DNA of 64,000 bases from an uncultured Candidatus Altimarinota bacterium (GCA_937924685.1 CALEVN010000020.1:7936-71935); one strand, 5' to 3'. Shown: positions 30,398-40,114, counted from the first letter of the stretch. Notes: generated by a model not told the origin, from the letters alone. A program made the numbers and translations.

Positions 30398-30778
30398 TTA
30401 TTTTGCATTCTCATCCACCTGATACACACCAAAAACATTTCGATCATTATCGAGGAAATATCCCTGCCAGCATTTTCCAGCTACAGGAAATTTTGGAATT
30501 GCGACCATGCCACCATTGGCGAGGACTTTTTCTTGAAGAGCATCAAAATCCTCTACTTGCATAGAGCACATAAATGCATTGGTTGTTCACTTCATATGAT
30601 CGTTCCATGGAGTCTCTCGCTGCATGAGTCCACCCATCATACCACCTGTCTGAATATGGTAGTAGGGGATAGGGATATTCATATCGCGCTCAAATGACCA
30701 ACCAAAGACAGCACTATAAAACTTGATAGATGCCTCAGGATCTGTGACCTGGATTTCAAAGTACGAAGGAGAATTCAT
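30398..30778 (-). CDS. VOC/glyoxalase-family protein
   Basis: A 126-residue single VOC domain protein: PSYFEIQVTDPEASIKFYSAVFGW, YYHIQTGGMMGGLMQR, EDFDALQEKVLANGGMVAIPKFPV and GYFLDNDRNVFGVYQ. One TGA reads as Gly. The pattern is that of CFP-30B-like glyoxalase-superfamily members whose substrates are unknown. Confidence 0.87.
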
Positions 30779-30795
30779 AGTGAAAAATTAAAATA

Positions 30796-31419
30796 TTATT
30801 CTACCTCGATGAGTATATCGCTGTGAATTAAAAATGGTATAGTTCCTGGTCCATTGTACCCAGCAAAAATTGGTTCACCAACTGTCTTGATATTTTCTTT
30901 TTTTAGGAGTTCGACGAATTCTGCTTTCTTTGAGCGTATTCGTGCTTCTCCATACGACCAACGGAATGTCATAACTGCAAATTTCTTCGCAGGGACTTCG
31001 GTAAAACTGATAGAACTATCCAGTGCTTTTGGGAGTGTCGCGAGTGTATATTTTTTTGGCATGCTAAATGTCATCGTCGTCGTGAGTGGATTTTCACTCG
31101 CAAGAACAGGAGCAGTCATGGCAATTGGTACGCTTTTGGTTTCTTGGGTGATCACAGGGGCAGTCATTGCGACACTTTGATTGGCGACATTTCCACCAAA
31201 TATATACCCCGCAAGAATACGAAATGCTTGGTTGAGTCAAGCTCGTCCGCCTTGCTCGACTTTTACTGTCGCTGCAATATAGGGATCGTATTTACGAATT
31301 TCGTATCCATTTCTCTTTTCGAGAACGGTGTAAGTCATCTGCTCAGCACGAGAGATAAATATGCTATACACAGTCCAGAGGACGAGAATGATAGCAAGAA
31401 CGATAAGAATTGTTTTCAT
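30796..31419 (-). CDS. SOUL heme-binding family protein, membrane anchored
   Basis: A 207-residue protein with an N-terminal helix (~1-20) followed by a SOUL domain: YTVLEKRNGYEIRKYDPYIAATV, QAFRILAGYIFGGN, VAMTAPVI, IAMTAPVL, TFSMPKKYTLATLP and FAVMTFRWSYGE. SOUL/HBP proteins bind heme or other tetrapyrroles. One TGA (RAGLNQAF) reads as Gly. It lies three genes from a TspO-like protein on the same strand, with only one small gene between, hinting at tetrapyrrole handling. Confidence 0.88.
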
Positions 31420-31421
31420 AA

Positions 31422-31769
31422 TTATTTTCTCACGATTATAGAAGTAAAATATTTTTCCTGAAAATAGGTGAGAGTCTCAATTTGTTCATCTGTGAAATTG
31501 ACCCCATCCGGTACTACCACGAGCTTATCATCGTCATCATTGGTTCTATGAATCACGGCTATACAACGACCTGTGAATTCTTCGCATGGTTCAAATACTC
31601 CTAGTACATACGCATCCACTTCTTCACCATCTGGTGCAAGAGTTCACGGTATTCAGCCATAATTCCAGATGTAGTATATTTCAGGAATTCTTGGATGTCT
31701 CGTGCCCATTTGCCGATCCATTTTGACTGTGACTATTTGATTCAAGAATTGAGTCGCGTAATTGTCCAT
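31422..31769 (-). CDS. Inorganic-pyrophosphatase-like protein
   Basis: A 115-residue protein resembling short soluble inorganic pyrophosphatases: VTVKMDRQMGTRHPRIPEIYYIWNYGGIPGTLAPDGEEVDAYVLG in pieces, then FTGRCIAVIHRTNDDDDKLVVVPDG and a terminal TEFQ-like helix. Two TGA codons read as Gly, one giving NYGGIPGT, the family turn. The Asp-rich segments could bind Mg2+ and pyrophosphate. Activity is inferred. Start and stop abut its neighbours (two- and one-base gaps). Confidence 0.75.
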
Positions 31770-31770
31770 T

Positions 31771-32541
31771 CTATTTTCTCTTTATAAGATACTGACTCGA
31801 GACAAGTCCCACAATAAACGCCATACAAACCTGTGTGGTGGTGATGATAGAAGCGAATTCTACTTCTCCTACGAGCATACGTTTTGACATGATACCGTAG
31901 AGAGCCCAGATAATCACGAGGTTAAAAAACACGTCACGGTATTTCGCATACATAACAGTCCCCAAAAGTGTTGCCATGATGACGAGACCATTTGTCCAGG
32001 TAATGGCTGAAATCCCCCAACCACTTGCACCGATACTGACCGTCCATGCAGCGATATTTGCAATTGTTGCGACTGATATCCATCCGAGGTAGATGCTAAA
32101 AACAGGGAAGGTGATATATCTATCGTTCCATGTGAGATTTGTTGGATTTTTTCGTATTGCTTTGTGGATGAGGATAAGTGTCGTGAGGAGTCCGAGCATG
32201 ACGAGGACTGAGAGTCCGACGAATTGATACTGCCATGCGAGAATCCAGGCACCATTGAGCGCACATGAAATCGCATACAAGTAACCGATATTTTTATCGA
32301 CGAGTTTATTTTTCTGAGACTTGCCTCGGAAATAATTCACGAGAGGGATAATAGAAAAGATGAGGAGTAATGTGTAGATAGCACTCCAAATAGAAAAAGT
32401 GAAACCAATCGGTGTAAAAGGATTCGCATACTTATCCGAGAGCTCCTGCGTCGTCATCCCACCAAGTGGAAGTGTGATAGAGAGAGCATTGAGCGTGACC
32501 ATAAAAATATAGCCAACGAAATTCATGAGAGGATAGAGCAT
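31771..32541 (-). CDS. TspO/tryptophan-rich-sensory-like membrane protein
   Basis: A 256-residue polytopic protein with about seven helices. The segment NPFTPIGFTFSIWSAIYTLLLI and the later WNDRYITFPVFSIYLGWISVATIANI follow the TspO/MBR-related pattern of tryptophan-rich helices. TspO proteins bind porphyrins and sense oxygen or light. At 256 residues it is longer than classical TspO (~160), as in the larger tryptophan-rich family. No TGA codons although it has more than 15 glycines. It heads the minus-strand run that includes the SOUL gene. Confidence 0.72.
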   Translation of the reverse strand: MLYPLMNFVGYIFMVTLNALSITLPLGGMTTQELSDKYANPFTPIGFTFSIWSAIYTLLLIFSIIPLVNYFRGKSQKNKLVDKNIGYLYAISCALNGAWILAWQYQFVGLSVLVMLGLLTTLILIHKAIRKNPTNLTWNDRYITFPVFSIYLGWISVATIANIAAWTVSIGASGWGISAITWTNGLVIMATLLGTVMYAKYRDVFFNLVIIWALYGIMSKRMLVGEVEFASIITTTQVCMAFIVGLVSSQYLIKRK

Positions 32542-32602
32542 AAAAGGAGGTTAAAAATCCTATTCTCATTGTAGACTTTCGAGGGTGAATACAAGGCTTT
32601 TC

Positions 32603-32748
32603 CGTCATTCCGTGCTTGACACGGAATCCAGGCCAGTGAGTTTCTTTTCTTTTACTTTTTGTGCAAAAAGTAACAAAAGCATTCAAGGGGCAAAAACTCG
32701 GTCAGTTTATCTTCTTACACTTCTGCATTCATGGACCTTAAACAGTTC
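32603..32748. repeat. Dispersed repeat copy, all three modules
   Basis: Carries the TTCCGTG/CACGGAA hairpin (32603-32632), the TTACTTTTT/AAAAAGTAA hairpin (32652-32673) and the GGGGCAAAAACTCGG...CTTACACTTCTGCATTCATG...CTTAAACAGTT module (32687-32748) seen at 27348-27407. The gene-free stretch 32542-32873 (332 bases) contains only this repeat and AT-rich sequence. Confidence 0.68.
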
Positions 32749-32873
32749 TCCGATATCCCATTCAAGGCATATCTCCGCTTAAAAATCCATTTCTCTGTAT
32801 CTTCATGTTCAGACTTGATCCAAATATCCAGTCATTGCTTTCTTAAATAAAAGTGGGAGGAGGTCGATAATAT

Positions 32874-33224
32874 TTATATTTTAACCTTCTTTCTACTTTT
32901 TATTTTATCTATAATTCAATTTGCTTTTTTCCGATTTTTCAGCCATACAAGCAAAAGAATGATACCTATTAAATATCAGACAATTACAATTATTGTATAT
33001 ACAATAAATGTTTTTTCATTCTCTTTAGTACTATCAAGAAGAGCTATTAAAAAACCAGAAGCAAGAGAAAATAATGATATTCAAATATTAAAGAAAAGTC
33101 ATTCTGAGGGTCATTCTGCAATTGTATCTAATTCATGTTCGAATATTTCGTAGTAGACAATTTCTTCTATTTTTCCAACACTAAAAGTTGGTTTATTGCT
33201 AGCTGTCTTGAGTACGCCTGTCAT
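32874..33224 (-). CDS. Small membrane protein, unknown function
   Basis: A 116-residue protein seen only with UGA as Gly (five TGA codons). A polar N-terminal half contains KIEEIVYYEIFEHELDTI, followed by two helices (~52-68 and ~78-98) and a very basic Lys/Arg tail. It starts three bases after the stop of the gene at 33228, so the pair is translationally coupled. No family recognised. Confidence 0.6.
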
Positions 33225-33227
33225 AAT

Positions 33228-33578
33228 TTATTTATTTTGGTAAATAGTGTAATGAATCAGCTTAGTAGGGCTATTATTCAATGCGTATATCCGAAAGTTA
33301 GCAAACAATATTTTTCAATTTAAAGTACCTATTTCCATAGGTTCAGTATTTCATATTCATAAGCTATTATTGAAATTTTCAAATTCTAAAACCAATTTTT
33401 CACCTATTTTCGATGTTTTCTGTGTGATTTCTTTATTTTCCGTATCTCTAAAAATCAGCTCAATCAATAGTTTTGAATCTGCAGGTCAAAACTCAATGGT
33501 TAAAGAATCATTATTAAAACTACAAACACTTCATGTTGAAATAATAAAATGATTTTCTGAGTATATTTTGGTTTCCAT
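33228..33578 (-). CDS. Small beta-rich hypothetical protein
   Basis: A 116-residue soluble protein with five TGA codons read as Gly. Predicted strands alternate (VCSFNNDSLTIEFG, KLLIELIFRD, KLVLEFENFNNSLG, TEPMEIGTLNGKILFANFRIYAL). The terminal IHYTIY resembles small DUF-type beta sandwiches (possibly DUF6864), but I cannot confirm this. It lies between VKOR (upstream, three-base gap) and the membrane protein at 32874. Confidence 0.58.
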
Positions 33579-33581
33579 ATT

Positions 33582-34043
33582 TTATTTTTTCATAGTCCAA
33601 CTCACTCCAAATATCGTGATGATGATTGCGACACAAATCAGACAGAGGATGCAGTAGGCGTGGACGTAAAGTGTTTCCATCGTGAGGACATACGCATTGA
33701 AACACATACCAGCGAGAGCTATCCAATTGATAATTTTGGCAGGTTTATTGGTCTTTGTGCGGAGGCCCCAGAGAGCGAGGAGACTGATAATCGGATAGAC
33801 GACGAGTGCGAGGTAGGGAAATGGGATTCCTGCTATCATCGTATCTGGATGAATAATCACATTTGAGCAAGAGAATGTTGAATTGATATCACAAGCACTT
33901 TTGAATAACTGACCACCATTAAGACCAGTATTTGGATTCAAGAGGTGGTAGGCGGTGTAGCTGAGATAGGCAGCATTTATGATAGCGATGATTGCGAAAG
34001 TGAGAATAAAAGCGTATTTCTTTTTCATAATGTTTAATGACAT
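33582..34043 (-). CDS. Vitamin K epoxide reductase (VKOR) family protein
   Basis: A 153-residue membrane protein with four or five helices. Four cysteines match bacterial VKOR: C51 and C59 (in FSCSNV, the loop pair) and the active-site CILC at 131-134. Bacterial VKOR reoxidises DsbA-like partners using quinone, so it implies disulfide formation outside the cytoplasm. This fits the Cys-rich surface proteins in the window. No DsbA is nearby. No TGA codons. A second ATG at residue 6 is an alternative start. Confidence 0.88.
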   Translation of the reverse strand: MSLNIMKKKYAFILTFAIIAIINAAYLSYTAYHLLNPNTGLNGGQLFKSACDINSTFSCSNVIIHPDTMIAGIPFPYLALVVYPIISLLALWGLRTKTNKPAKIINWIALAGMCFNAYVLTMETLYVHAYCILCLICVAIIITIFGVSWTMKK

Positions 34044-34079
34044 TTTGTTACAATAGAAAGAAAATGCAAGATAACCTTT

Positions 34080-34664
34080 TTACTCCATCAATAAAAGTTT
34101 ATCTGCAGTAACCTCCTCTTCTTGAAAATCTGTACGTGGTTCGACCAGCTTAAGAAGTGTTTGTAAAGATCCTATCAGAAATCTTTTCTCAGACTCATTA
34201 GGCTGTGATTCCTTGAGTGCACCTTCGGAAATTTTTAAAACATCCCATGGATTTTCTGGTCTTCTAAGTTCAGGAACATTGTGTTTAGAAAAGCTAATAG
34301 GATCAATTGCTGACATGATGTTAAGAATCAAGATTGCTTTTGCATGAAAGTCATAGAGGCGAAGGCTGATACTCTTAGGAAGTTGATTATCGGGTATTTC
34401 AATGTTCCATTCCATTTTTTTAAAGGCCTCTTGCCAGAGGTCGGTCTCCTCTTCTGAATCTGTCCAATCTTCGGGACTAACTATCATGTCGAGTACTGCG
34501 ATAACATGAGGTCATACAGAAGCTAAGCAATAAAGAAAATGAGTGTTATCTTCATCTGGCTCTGCAAGTGGTTCAATTTTTGCTTCCAATAACTGTGCTC
34601 ATGATGGTGACTCATGTGGCGTATTGGGATCAAAAATACTGAGAAATTCTTCTCCAGATTTCAT
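34080..34664 (-). CDS. Hypothetical soluble protein
   Basis: A 194-residue acidic protein without signal or membrane segments. Two TGA codons near the N-terminus read as Gly; standard decoding would start it 59 residues late. A Trp-containing region EDWTDSEEETDLWQEAFKKMEW is followed by predicted helices. No family recognised. It starts seven bases after the korA stop and may be its operon partner. Confidence 0.6.
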
Positions 34665-34671
34665 AAATAAA

Positions 34672-36414
34672 TTATCCAAAAAACTTTCTCCACCCGCGTT
34701 TAAAGCCGTGTGCGCATTTTTCGATTTTTGATTGCATTTCTTCCCGATAAAATCGGCGACCGTCAGACTTGAGCCATGTCTCATCGATACGGACTCCAGC
34801 ACCGCGGAGGAGGTTTGCAAATTGTCCGGTCATATTGTGTTCGACGACGATGATTGTGTTCCCTCGTTTTTCGAGTTCTTTGATGGTCTTCGTTTTGAGT
34901 GGCCAGATATGCGTGTAGTGAAGATAATTTATTTTGTCGCTGAGGAAATCTATCACTTCCATTTTTGTACTTCCGAATCCGACGAGAGTTATTTTTGCAT
35001 CAGGATTTCCGTAGAGTCCAGGTTCACGAGTCATATCTTCGAGCATTTTCATCTTTCTCAGACGTTTCTCGTGAGCTTCTTGGACACCCAGTGAGTCTTC
35101 GCGAAGAGTCCCATCTGGTCCATGTTCATCACCATTGGCATAGTAGCGAGGTCCAGTACCTGGGAGCCAGCGAGGGGAGAGACCTGATTCAGTGAGACCG
35201 TAGCGAGATTGGCTCGTGAGTTCGGCTGTTTCAGTGGTGATTCCTCGTTCGATTTCTACTCCGACAAGTGATGTTGGATTAACCGTCGCATTTGTCTCAG
35301 CGAGAGTTTTATCCGTCAGGACGATGACGGGGATTTGATAGGTTTCTGCGATATTGAGCGCTTCACCCATGACCTGAAATGCTTCCGCATGATCACCAAC
35401 GGCGATAACGGCTTTGGCATATTCTCCGTGTCCGCTGTAGATAGCGAGATTGAGGTCTTCTTGTCCGCTCCAAGTGGGGAGGCCAGTCGCAGGGCCAGGA
35501 CGCTGAGCGACGATAACCGTGAGAGGAGTCTCTATCATGCCTGCGAGTGAGACTGTTTCAGTCATGAGGTCAAATCCTCCACCAGAGGTCGCACAGAGAC
35601 TTCTCGTGCCAGCAAAACTTGCACCAAGTGCCATCTGAGAGACACTGATTTCATCTTCGACTTGTTCGACGTGCATACCTGTTTTATCTGCCCAGTTTGC
35701 GAGGTGACTTAAAATCGTACTACTGGGACTCATCGGATAGGCAAAGTAGGCTCGTACACCGTGATGAACCGCCGAGAGAGCGAGGATTTCATTGCCATCG
35801 AGGAGCTTGTATTCGGTGAGATTATTCGTTGTTTCTGGGAGTGTAAATGCATCGAGACTTTTACTCACCGTCGCATCTTGCAATTCATATCCATGCTTGA
35901 TGAGGGCTATATCGAGAGCGAGGAGCGTTGGTTTACTGGCAAATCTTTTTTCGACGGCTTTCATGAGTCCATCGACAGGGAGACCGAGGGCACGCCAGAG
36001 CGCTCCTATCATGAGCATATTGGAGAGGAGTTCGTTCGCACCGAATTTCTTTGGCGTCGCATACTCGGGGATAAACAGTGTTGTGAGATTTTTTTCCTGG
36101 ATTGTTTGATTGTATCCTGATATTGCATCATGCATTTCATCTCCGTAGATCAGGAGACCGCCGTTTCGTACATGTGGCAGGGCATTCTTTGAGCCCACAC
36201 GATCAAATGCGACGATGATATCTGCAAATTCTCGGATACTGTGAACGGGCTTGGTATCTATTTCGATACGAAAGTGTGTACATCCACCCTTGATAAGACT
36301 CGGATATTCACGATCAGCGACGATGAAATATCCCGCATGTTGCAGAGCTTCCATCACGATATCTCCCGCAGAGAGGAGTCATGAGCCAGAGGATCAAGTG
36401 AGGATGATGTTCAT
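34672..36414 (-). CDS. korA: 2-oxoacid:acceptor oxidoreductase, fused gamma-alpha subunit (KorA-like)
   Basis: A 580-residue protein. The gamma domain (~1-185) begins LTGSSGSGLLSAGDIVMEAL, where two TGA codons supply glycines of the GGxGGQG-like motif, and ends in a helical VEKRFASKP region. The alpha domain (~190-560) has YPMSPSSTI, EDEISVSQMALGASFAGTRSLCATSGGGFDLM and AQRPGPATGLPT. The enzyme class oxidises 2-oxoglutarate or pyruvate with ferredoxin/flavodoxin. The TPP-binding beta subunit is not in the window. The start overlaps the flavodoxin stop (TAATG), so both are translated together. Confidence 0.88.
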
Positions 36415-36863
36415 TATTTTCGGAGAGTAGTGATAAAATTCCTTGCCCAGTTTTCGATAATTTTTTGATTATTTGGTTTGAGGGGGCTTCGATTGATCTT
36501 GAGCGCAGGACAGAGGAGATTTCCTCCATGTTCTTCTATCCATGATTCGAGCTGATTGGCAGCGTACATGTTATACTCTCGATCATAGCGATGATCGCCG
36601 AGACCTATCGCAGCACAGGGGATACGTATCTTTTTTTCTTTCCACGTTTCTTCGACGCATTTTCTGAGACTCTTCTCTATCATGCCATGAGCATAGGTTC
36701 CAGAGCCAAATAAGGCAAAATCCACTTCATCCTGCCATGTCGTATCTTCTGCGACGTCTTGAAGTGTCAGAGTGACGCCCATAATACGAAAATGCTCTGC
36801 CAATGCTTCGCCGACGAGACGAGTATTGCCTGAGATAGTGGAGTAGTAGAGGACGCCGTTCAT
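36414..36863 (-). CDS. Flavodoxin-family protein
   Basis: A 149-residue FMN protein. The phosphate loop is YSTISGNTRLVGEAL (STxSGNT), and FGSGTYAHG and GLGDHRYD match the FMN-ring loops. It would carry single electrons. Direct overlap with the KorA-like gene suggests it is the electron acceptor or donor of that oxidoreductase. No TGA codons. The next gene on the other strand is gltX, with a ~100-base shared promoter region. Confidence 0.88.
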   Translation of the reverse strand: MNGVLYYSTISGNTRLVGEALAEHFRIMGVTLTLQDVAEDTTWQDEVDFALFGSGTYAHGMIEKSLRKCVEETWKEKKIRIPCAAIGLGDHRYDREYNMYAANQLESWIEEHGGNLLCPALKINRSPLKPNNQKIIENWARNFITTLRK

Positions 36864-36963
36864 GACGGCATTATATATAAAACAGAAAATAAGGAAGAGT
36901 AAAGTTTTTGAAAATCCCTATCTTTTTATATACTTCCCCTATTCGTAATTGATAATTGATTCT

Positions 36964-38436
36964 ATGACCCGTACCCGCTTTGCACCATCCCCGACAGGAC
37001 AGCTCCACATCGGAGGTCTCCGAACTGCTCTCTATGCCTATATCTGGGCAAAGAAAAATCATGGACAATTCCTCGTCCGCATCGAAGATACTGATAAAAC
37101 TCGTGAGGTAGAAGGTGCTCGTGATGCGCTCCTCGATACGCTCGAGATGTTTGGTATTCAGGCGGATGAGAGTATCCGTGCTGGTGGTGACTGTGGACCC
37201 TACATCCAATCCGAGCGGCTCCCGATTTACCGTGAATACGTCGAAAAACTCATCGAGCAAGGCGATGCATACTACTGTTTTACGACTGAAGAAGAGCTCG
37301 AAGCGCACAAGAAAAAAGCAGAAGAAGCAGGTATTATGATACCTTTTCGAAGCCCATATCGTGATATTACGATTGCTGAAGCAAAAGCAAAAATAGCGGC
37401 AGGGGAGAAATACGTCATCCGCATGAAAATCCCAAAGGGAGAAGTCATCACCTTTACTGATGGACTCAAAGGAAAAATCTCTGTTCCAAGCGCCGATATT
37501 GACGATCAAGTTCTCATGAAAACTGATGGATTTCCGACCTATCATCTCGCGATGGCGGTCGATGATCATCTCATGAAAATCACACACGTTCTCCGTGGTG
37601 ATGAATGGCTCCCAAGTACCCCAAAACACGTCCTACTCTATCGAATGTTTGGTTGGGAAGCGCCAGAATTTTATCATCTCTCGGTTATCCTCGGAGCTGA
37701 TAGGAAAAAGCTCTCAAAGCGAAATGGTGATACGCACGTCAGCCAGTTTCTCGAAAATGGCTATCTCAAGGAGGCACTTCTGAATTATATTGCTCTCATT
37801 GGTTGGAATTCGAAAACAACGAAAGAGATTTTCTCACTTCCAGAGCTCATCGAAGCATTTTCTCTTGATGGTCTCCAGATTGCAAATGGAATATTTGACC
37901 CTGAGAAGCTCAAATGGATGAACAGCAAATATATCGCAGCTACTCCTGCAGATGAACTCGTAAAAACTCTCTCAGCGTACCTCAAACAGTACAGTCCTGA
38001 GTTCTACGAAAATACTTTTATCACGCATGATGAAGCATTTAATCAGGCAGTTATCATGGAAGTACAGAAGCGTTGCGAAACTCTCGCTGACTTTCCAGCA
38101 CTTTCAGAATGTTTCTATCAGGAACCAGAAGTCGATACAGCGCTGCTCCTCTCAGAGAAAATGGGAATTGCTGACCTCACACAAGCAAAAGAGGCGCTTC
38201 AATTTGGACTCAATGTGATAAAAACATTTACTACAACTCCATCTCGTGATGCTCTCAAAGATGCGATGATTCCAAAAATCGCAGAAGCAGGGAAGAAAAA
38301 TGGTCAGATTCTCTGGCCTCTCCGAGTGGCTCTCACAGGTAAAGAATTCTCTCCTGGAGCATTTGAAATGACCGAGATTCTTGGTCTAGAAAAAGCTATT
38401 GCTCGTATCGAGAAGGTAGTTGCAAAACTCGCATAA
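36964..38436 (+). CDS. gltX: Glutamyl-tRNA synthetase
   Basis: A 490-residue class I synthetase charging tRNA-Glu. FAPSPTGQLHIGGLRTAL contains the HIGH-type signature, and KKLSKRNGD is the KMSKS loop. The zinc-type insertion cysteines are not obvious. The length is normal. I start at ATG 36964; the earlier in-frame TTG at 36949 is less likely. No TGA codon in the gene. Whether it also charges tRNA-Gln cannot be told, because no GatCAB or GlnRS is in view. Confidence 0.95.
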   Translation: MTRTRFAPSPTGQLHIGGLRTALYAYIWAKKNHGQFLVRIEDTDKTREVEGARDALLDTLEMFGIQADESIRAGGDCGPYIQSERLPIYREYVEKLIEQGDAYYCFTTEEELEAHKKKAEEAGIMIPFRSPYRDITIAEAKAKIAAGEKYVIRMKIPKGEVITFTDGLKGKISVPSADIDDQVLMKTDGFPTYHLAMAVDDHLMKITHVLRGDEWLPSTPKHVLLYRMFGWEAPEFYHLSVILGADRKKLSKRNGDTHVSQFLENGYLKEALLNYIALIGWNSKTTKEIFSLPELIEAFSLDGLQIANGIFDPEKLKWMNSKYIAATPADELVKTLSAYLKQYSPEFYENTFITHDEAFNQAVIMEVQKRCETLADFPALSECFYQEPEVDTALLLSEKMGIADLTQAKEALQFGLNVIKTFTTTPSRDALKDAMIPKIAEAGKKNGQILWPLRVALTGKEFSPGAFEMTEILGLEKAIARIEKVVAKLA

Positions 38437-38521
38437 TCACTATAATAATTGATACCAAAAGAGTTGCATTTTGCGCTCGAGAGGTATATACTGGATTTAG
38501 TTTCAACAATACACAACACTT

Positions 38522-38854
38522 ATGAACTTTCTCATTCTCAAAACCATCATCGAATCAACGATTCAGAACTATAACCATCAGAATCCAACAGCAAAAATTT
38601 CTGAAAATAACGTCTCCATTACTGCTATGAATGACCAGGGTGTAGATCTCCTCATTCGTTGCCCACATACTAATAAAGAGGTGACTGTACGCGCTGAGGT
38701 GAATTTTATGAATGGACCTCTTCCGACGAATTTCTCTATTGCGGGTGGTGGTATGCCAGAAGTAAAAGGACAAATCAATGACAATGATGTCACAGCAGTT
38801 CGCCAGGCGCTCAAAAATAGCTCAACGATTTCTGATCTTTTTGGTGAACAATAA
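38522..38854 (+). CDS. Hypothetical protein
   Basis: A 110-residue soluble protein starting MNFLILKTIIESTIQNY. A middle segment has RCPHTNKEVTVRAEVNFMNGPLPTNF and a flexible Gly-rich IAGGGMPEVKG part; the C-terminal helix is Ser/Asp-rich. No TGA codons. It lies 85 bases after gltX and 9 bases before the next gene, probably in one transcript. No family recognised. Confidence 0.65.
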   Translation: MNFLILKTIIESTIQNYNHQNPTAKISENNVSITAMNDQGVDLLIRCPHTNKEVTVRAEVNFMNGPLPTNFSIAGGGMPEVKGQINDNDVTAVRQALKNSSTISDLFGEQ

Positions 38855-38863
38855 TCCATCAAA

Positions 38864-39196
38864 ATGATACAATTTCTCCGAAAAATCATCAATTTTATAT
38901 TTTGGTGGCTCGTCGTCATCGGTTGTGTCGCACTCATCGGATATCTTCTCTGGCCACTTTTTGCTGACAAATTTTATTCTCTCTGTAGTAACAATTCACA
39001 GTGGCGATGGTGCCGTGGCGATTGGAGGTCGGTCACTCGAGCTGATGAGATCCAGAAAACTATCGAGCAAAAAGCGGGATCTTTCGTAGACCTCAGCACT
39101 ACCGCTGCGAGCGATGTCCTCACAGACCAGAGTTGAAAAAAGCCGGTTGTATATCAGAAAAATGAAGCTGGTATTTTTGTACCAACAGAGCAATAA
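38864..39196 (+). CDS. Hypothetical single-pass membrane protein
   Basis: A 110-residue protein with one helix near the N-terminus (~12-32, FIFWWLVVIGCVALIGYLLW) and a ~75-residue exterior part with two cysteines (LCSNN, RWCRGDWR). A TGA at residue 91 reads as Gly and extends the C-terminus by 20 residues. Its stop is directly adjacent to the fmt stop on the other strand. No family recognised. Confidence 0.62.
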
Positions 39197-40114
39197 TTAT
39201 TGCGACATATAGCCTCGGGCAAACTCTTCTCCTGCCATGGGCTTTTTCCCAGCAGGATGGATTTTTTTTACAATGATTATTCAGTCTGCTACTTGTATGG
39301 TTGGCAATTTATTTTCTATTCACCACTCACCAGGTATGCCAGTGTGTGCTTTTTTTTCGATTTCAAGAAGTGTGACTTTTGTTCCAGAAAAATCTGTATA
39401 GAGGCCAGGCCATGGCGTATAGGCCTGCCATCTGTGATAGACTTCATCGATGGTCCAGTCTGTCTTGAGTTCACCATCTTTTTTTTCTATCATCTTCGTG
39501 TAGGTCGCTTCATCGTGATTTTGTGGTCGAGGAGAAATGGTTTTATTTTCAAGTCCTACCAGTGCTTCGATGAGAAGAGGTCCTGCTCGCATACTCGTTT
39601 TCTCAAAGAGTACTCCTGTTGTATCTGTTGGAGAGATATTCCATGATTCCTGGACGAGAATATCACCTTCGTCCATACCGAGACTCATCTGTTGGACGGT
39701 GAGACCGGTGATTTTTTCACCATGCATGAGAGCATGCTGTATCGGTGCGGCACCACGATATTTCGGGAGAAGGGAAGTGTGGACATTGAGAAACCCCATT
39801 GGAGGAATATCGAGTAGTTCTTGAGGAAGTATTTTTCCATAAGCGACGACGATACAGATATCTGGTTTGAGACTTTTTATAACCTCGAGAAATTCCTCAT
39901 TTTTTCTTACTTTTTCTGGTTGGAGGAGGAGTATGTTTTGCTCTTTTGCATATTGTCCTACTGCTGACATCATGAGCTCATGACCACGACCAGCAGGCTG
40001 GTCTGGATTTGTCACGACAGCAATGATATTGATACTCTCTTGTTCGTGTAAATACTTGAGGATATTTGCTGAAAGACCAGGGGTTCAAAAAAAGATACAA
40101 TTAATTTTCTTCAT
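39197..40114 (-). CDS. fmt: Methionyl-tRNA formyltransferase
   Basis: A 305-residue enzyme that formylates initiator Met-tRNA using 10-formyl-THF. N-terminus IFFGTPGLS (TGA at residue 10 gives the invariant Gly), TNPDQPAGRG, VAYGKILPQELLDIP, catalytic NVHTSLLPKYRGAAPI with Asn/His, and MDEGDIL with the Asp. The C-terminal OB-fold domain follows. Three TGA codons in all. Presence of fmt shows that initiation uses fMet. Confidence 0.94.

Noticed and set aside
36949..36963. TTG start for gltX at 36949
   Set aside because: The ATG at 36964 directly precedes the conserved TRTRFAPSPTG start of the family.
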